Of a stretch of DNA of 25,805 nucleotides, positions 23,739 through 25,805 are shown in pieces (the first letter of the stretch is position 1; each line of letters opens with the position of its first letter). The position numbers were made by a program, and so were the translations under genes. The notes under the pieces are model-generated. The model searched no databases. It was not told where the DNA came from and worked only from the letters and a program-made list of their open reading frames with translations. Source of the DNA: a virus; IMG/VR virus record IMGVR_UViG_3300006751_000113, positions 1 through 25,805 of that record. One strand, given 5' to 3'.

Positions 23739-24493
23739 TATATAACCCTCATCTTCTCATGTCCTACCCTTACCCTTGGATCACACCATATCTCATACCC
23801 TGCCTCCTTTGCATCTAAACAAAAACTAACATCTTCTCCACACATATCCTGTACCTCTCCACTCTCAAATACTTGCATCTTTGGAGCAAACCAAGGATAC
23901 TTCATCTCATCATTCTCCCATACACCATGCTTAATTAATAACCATCCAAATCCTGTATAGTCAACTTGAAAAGGTTTTCTCCTCTTACTCATACTCTCAA
24001 TAGTCTCATGATTCATTACTCCACCATTACTTCTGAAATCATCCTCATCCATCCAATGTGCTACAGATGTAGTCTTACCATCCTCCGTACAATACCATCC
24101 ACTTGCTAAATCTTTATCCATTAATACTAATTGCCAAAACTTCTCAGTATTAAACACTATATCACTATCAATCCATAATTGCCAATCATAATGTAACTTA
24201 CCATCCCAAGGTTTTTGATTAGGTCCTCTTAATACATTCGCACCTAAACACTTACATCTAGCAAAGTTTACCATACTAGAGTAATCTTGACTGATCTGTA
24301 TACTGGCTCCTGCTTGAACTAAATCAAAACATAGTTGAACGAAACTCTTTAAGTATGCATATGATACTCCTCTACCAGGTAAACAAAATACAATAGTCTT
24401 ACCCTTGACCATTGCCTTCGCTGCATCATAATCCCATTCTGGTTCTTTAACCTTCTTAGGTGCGTTTGCTTTAACAGTAAATCCTTTAGCCAT
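23738..24493 (-). CDS. GT-A-fold glycosyltransferase-like protein
   Basis: This 251-residue protein has the features of a GT-A glycosyltransferase. A strand and turn TIVFCLPGRGVSYAY (about 33-47) begins the nucleotide-sugar-binding half, and DYSSMVNFARCKCL follows. A DxD-type metal motif lies in WIDSDIVF (Asp109-Ser-Asp111), and a C-terminal GED...AGYEIWCDP...VGH stretch (about 219-245) resembles the acidic and final His motifs of family GT2. The first 25 residues are lysine-rich and probably outside the fold. I recognise close relatives in cyanophages, where the substrate is unknown; it might modify virion, host surface or DNA. The start is supported by AAAGGA 5 bases before the ATG and by an exact sigma70 promoter upstream. 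It has eight cysteines, unusually many here. It is first of a three-gene coupled cluster. Confidence 0.8.
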   Translation of the reverse strand: MAKGFTVKANAPKKVKEPEWDYDAAKAMVKGKTIVFCLPGRGVSYAYLKSFVQLCFDLVQAGASIQISQDYSSMVNFARCKCLGANVLRGPNQKPWDGKLHYDWQLWIDSDIVFNTEKFWQLVLMDKDLASGWYCTEDGKTTSVAHWMDEDDFRSNGGVMNHETIESMSKRRKPFQVDYTGFGWLLIKHGVWENDEMKYPWFAPKMQVFESGEVQDMCGEDVSFCLDAKEAGYEIWCDPRVRVGHEKMRVI

Positions 24494-24516
24494 AATTCCT
24501 TTAGTGCTTCAATTCA

Positions 24517-24545
24517 ATTATATCAGTTTATATAGTAAATGTCAA
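24517..24545 (-). promoter_or_regulatory. Consensus sigma70-type promoter of the glycosyltransferase cluster
   Basis: The minus strand has TTGACA (24545-24540), a 17-base spacer and TATAAT (24522-24517), with TGA before the -10 giving an extended TGnTATAAT. Every position is consensus. The start site would lie near 24510, leaving a leader of about 17 bases. This type fits an early or host-polymerase promoter, in contrast to the late promoters downstream. Confidence 0.88.
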
Positions 24546-24559
24546 TCTCGCTAACACTC

Positions 24560-24733
24560 TCATTGGTCATCTGTCATTATAATAATATCTCCGTTATCTA
24601 CAACAAACCTTACCCCTGTTCCCTCATACCATCCTTCCCCATTTATTAACCACTCTGGTAAATTAACATAATATTCACCAGTTACCGTATCAACCTCTAT
24701 GAGCCGAAAATTATCATCGGTATTTTTTTTCAT
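24560..24733 (-). CDS. 57-residue protein, possible AbrB-like swapped-hairpin domain
   Basis: The frame runs from ATG (24733) to TGA. It starts MKKNTDDNFRLIEVD and continues with TGEYYVNLPEWLI, GWYEGT and a VDNGDIII strand near the end. The pattern strand - LPxxL - GWxxGTxVxF - DNGDIxI is like the AbrB/MazE-type DNA-binding hairpin, of which short versions occur in cyanophages; this is a pattern judgement without a search. It is acidic, which is less typical of a DNA binder. There is no clear ribosome-binding site before the ATG, but a TATAAT lies about 23 bases upstream. The stop is 15 bases before the -35 of the glycosyltransferase promoter. Codon use and GC resemble the AT-rich genes to the left rather than those to the right. 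Confidence 0.7.
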   Translation of the reverse strand: MKKNTDDNFRLIEVDTVTGEYYVNLPEWLINGEGWYEGTGVRFVVDNGDIIIMTDDQ

Positions 24734-24755
24734 ATAACTGAAATCACATATCGAA

Positions 24756-24784
24756 ATTATATAGTCTTTATACTTATTTGACTA
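24756..24784 (-). promoter_or_regulatory. Possible promoter of the 57-residue gene
   Basis: TATAAT lies at 24761-24756 on the minus strand, with TAGTCA (four of six matches to TTGACA) 17 bases upstream at 24784-24779. It is 22 bases before the ATG at 24733. The -10 is exact but the -35 is weak. Confidence 0.45.
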
Positions 24785-24861
24785 AACATCGCTGACGCTC
24801 TGTCTTCGACCCTATAGACCATTTTATACTTACGAAAAAAAATCTGGATACTGGGGAATTC

Positions 24862-24875
24862 TATAATCGATTATA
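24862..24875. repeat. 14-bp perfect palindrome TATAATCGATTATA
   Basis: The sequence equals its own reverse complement. It contains TATAAT on both strands, and a further TATAAT on the plus strand overlaps its right end (24872-24877). No good -35 box stands at the right distance in either direction. It may be an operator-like site or only AT-rich sequence. Confidence 0.6.
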
Positions 24876-24978
24876 ATATATCGGTCGTTCGTAACACTTT
24901 GTAGGTTAGGGGAGTCATCGAAAATCAACGACGGGGGCGCGAACGGGGCACGACTGCTGATTCACGAACGAATGGCAT

Positions 24979-25006
24979 AAAAAAGGCAGGGTCATCACTC
25001 CTGCCT
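24979..25006 (-). terminator. Rho-independent terminator after the GC-rich gene pair
   Basis: On the minus strand AGGCAGG (25006-25000) pairs with CCTGCCT (24990-24984) across a 9-base loop, followed by a run of six T. It lies about 50 bases after the stop of the 144-residue gene and would insulate the genes to the left from it. Confidence 0.88.
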
Positions 25007-25058
25007 AATAACCTTTATCCACTCTGCATCCTTTTAGGGCGATTGCACTCCCATGCGC

Positions 25059-25493
25059 CTAATGACCCTTAAACCGATTGAAGTCGATTGCCTGTAATGC
25101 GCCAAGCAGTCCTTTTGCATAATCCTTTAGACCCGTCGCATTCTTGACCGACTGATCTAGGAAATTGCATGACTGCGCGGCGATGTCGATGGCGTTGTCC
25201 GTGTGGCGGTCTGAGAAAAGACGAAACTCACGAAGGATGGCAGGACGATCACCCGCATGCAGAACATAGGCAGCGGCAAGGGCATCATACTCTTCGGGCA
25301 ACCACGTGCGCTCCGATGCCTTGACTGCTTTGACCGTTGCTTCAATTGCACTGGTCAAAATCTGACGACCACGCTTGAAAAGCACGCGGTCTTCCCTGTC
25401 ACCTAGATTCGCCAAACCAAATGCTTTCACGTATGCTGCGTTCTCTTCGTAGAATTCGATCGCGTCTTGCTGGTCTGAGGTGAATGCTGTCAT
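25059..25493 (-). CDS. 144-residue protein, possible Myb/SANT-like helix-turn-helix segment
   Basis: I place the start at the ATG at 25493 (MTAFTSDQQDAIEFYEEN). An in-frame GTG at 25577 would add 28 residues with a Pro/His-rich, unconserved-looking sequence and is less likely. The protein is mainly helical. Its centre (about residues 63-112) reads W-x2-EEYDALAAAYV, GDRPAILREF, RHTDNAI and C-x3-LD, a three-helix spacing like Myb/SANT or related helix-turn-helix domains; this is inference from pattern only. No membrane segment or signal peptide is visible. The coding sequence is about 50% GC, much richer than the structural genes, with G/C-ending codons. It is followed by a strong terminator and preceded by another GC-rich small gene. 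Overall function not recognised. Confidence 0.72.
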   Translation of the reverse strand: MTAFTSDQQDAIEFYEENAAYVKAFGLANLGDREDRVLFKRGRQILTSAIEATVKAVKASERTWLPEEYDALAAAYVLHAGDRPAILREFRLFSDRHTDNAIDIAAQSCNFLDQSVKNATGLKDYAKGLLGALQAIDFNRFKGH

Positions 25494-25586
25494 GATGGGG
25501 TGGGGTTGCTTTACTCTCTTATAATACACGGTTTTGGGGTGCTGTGGTAGAAAAGTGTGCACCTCATAAACCGTCACACGATACTG

Positions 25587-25805
25587 CTAACGACCAACCC
25601 CCATGCTAAAATTAGCGTAAGAGAAAACTTCACGGTCAACCAGTTTCCATGATCCTGCTTCGGTGTGCATCACGTATCCTTCCGCGTCAACTGCCTCATC
25701 CTGAATCCATGCGTCAGGTCCATCGCCGTGGCAGCACAAATCGAGTGCCTGTTCCTTGATCGCTTTCACTAGAACCCAAAGGCGGACCAACTGATAATTT
25801 GCGAA
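25587..25805 (-). CDS. Small unknown protein, 5' end outside the window
   Basis: The frame is open from the stop (TAG) at 25587 to the right edge. A TTG at 25790 could be read as a start, but the codons before it (FANYQ in the same frame) continue without a stop, so the true start is probably just outside. The 72 visible residues include LVRLWVLVKAIKEQALDLC, a likely amphipathic helix, then an acidic stretch with DGPDAWIQDEA and a C-terminal SWKLVDREVFSYANFSMG. No family is recognised. GC is about 50%, as in the 144-residue gene that follows it, and the two are probably co-transcribed. Confidence 0.65.
   Translation of the reverse strand, partial: FANYQLVRLWVLVKAIKEQALDLCCHGDGPDAWIQDEAVDAEGYVMHTEAGSWKLVDREVFSYANFSMGVGR

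Larger units (their letters stand above)
24734..25058. other. Non-coding gap between the GC-rich genes and the 57-residue gene
   Basis: This 325-base stretch has no convincing gene on either strand; the longest minus-strand frames are under 30 codons and run through the terminator. It holds the terminator (24979-25006), a GC-rich patch around 24930-24955, a 14-bp palindrome (24862-24875), an 8-bp inverted repeat (24885-24892 and 24964-24971), and a possible promoter for the 57-residue gene. It marks the change from about 50% GC to AT-rich sequence. Confidence 0.7.

Noticed and set aside
24885-24971. 8-bp inverted repeat TCGTTCGT / ACGAACGA as an attachment site or mobile-element end
   Set aside because: It is too short, its arms are 71 bases apart, and there is no transposase, integrase or target duplication.
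24900-25000. Minus-strand frames of 15-26 codons in the gap
   Set aside because: They run through the terminator or the GC-rich patch and lack ribosome-binding sites.
25520-25526. TATAAT/TATTAT before the 144-residue gene as a promoter
   Set aside because: No acceptable -35 box stands at 16-18 bases, and the pair of small genes can be transcribed from further upstream.
25494-25577. GTG start at 25577 for the 144-residue protein
   Set aside because: It would add 28 residues of Pro/His-rich sequence across what looks like the leader; the ATG at 25493 begins a more protein-like N-terminus. It remains possible.
1-25805. tRNA, rRNA, CRISPR array, insertion sequence or integrase
   Set aside because: I saw no cloverleaf-like sequence, no regularly spaced repeats and no recombinase motifs; repeats found are inside coding sequence.

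Overview
The window looks like the baseplate and tail-structure region of a T4-like marine myovirus, most likely one infecting Prochlorococcus or Synechococcus (a cyanomyovirus). The evidence is the gene order gp25 - gp6 - giant gp7-position protein - gp8 - DUF4815 protein, the wording of gp6, gp8 and gp25 (close to cyanophage versions I recognise), the low GC of the main block (about one third G+C in sampled lines), tight gene packing and T4-type late promoters (TATAAATA). A Pelagibacter myophage is a less likely alternative. Every gene I can support is on the minus strand, so transcription runs from right to left.

Layout in the direction of transcription (right to left). (1) 25805-25059: two small genes of unknown function with about 50% GC, one cut by the window edge and one possibly DNA-binding, closed by a rho-independent terminator at 24979-25006. 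(2) 25058-24734: a non-coding gap with the terminator, a 14-bp palindrome and a possible promoter. (3) 24733-24560: a 57-residue protein that resembles a short AbrB-like domain. (4) 24545-24517: an exact sigma70-type promoter (TTGACA, 17 bp, TATAAT with an extended TGn) in front of a three-gene cluster: a GT-A-fold glycosyltransferase-like protein, a 65-residue protein and a very basic 48-residue protein. Their start and stop codons overlap, suggesting translational coupling. (5) 23401-1: the late structural block. A TATAAATA promoter lies directly after the stop codon of the 48-residue gene and drives gp25 and gp6, then a 4571-residue giant in the position of T4 gp7, then gp8 behind its own TATAAATA, then a DUF4815-type protein of at least 1906 residues that leaves the window at base 1.

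How they work together: gp25, gp6, the giant and gp8 should form the baseplate wedge. The DUF4815 protein and the modular giant probably make its outer, fibre-like or receptor-facing parts. The same small beta modules recur in the giant, gp8 and the DUF4815 protein, which suggests exchange or duplication among neighbours.

The most interesting points are: an inverted repeat just before gp25 placed so that it could silence gp25 in early read-through RNA but not in late RNA; four NATAAATA sites, all on the coding strand and each 20-102 bases before a structural gene; a fourfold Cys/Asp/His/YPR repeat in the giant; a nine-proline hinge in the DUF4815 protein; and two small genes too short for routine gene calling.
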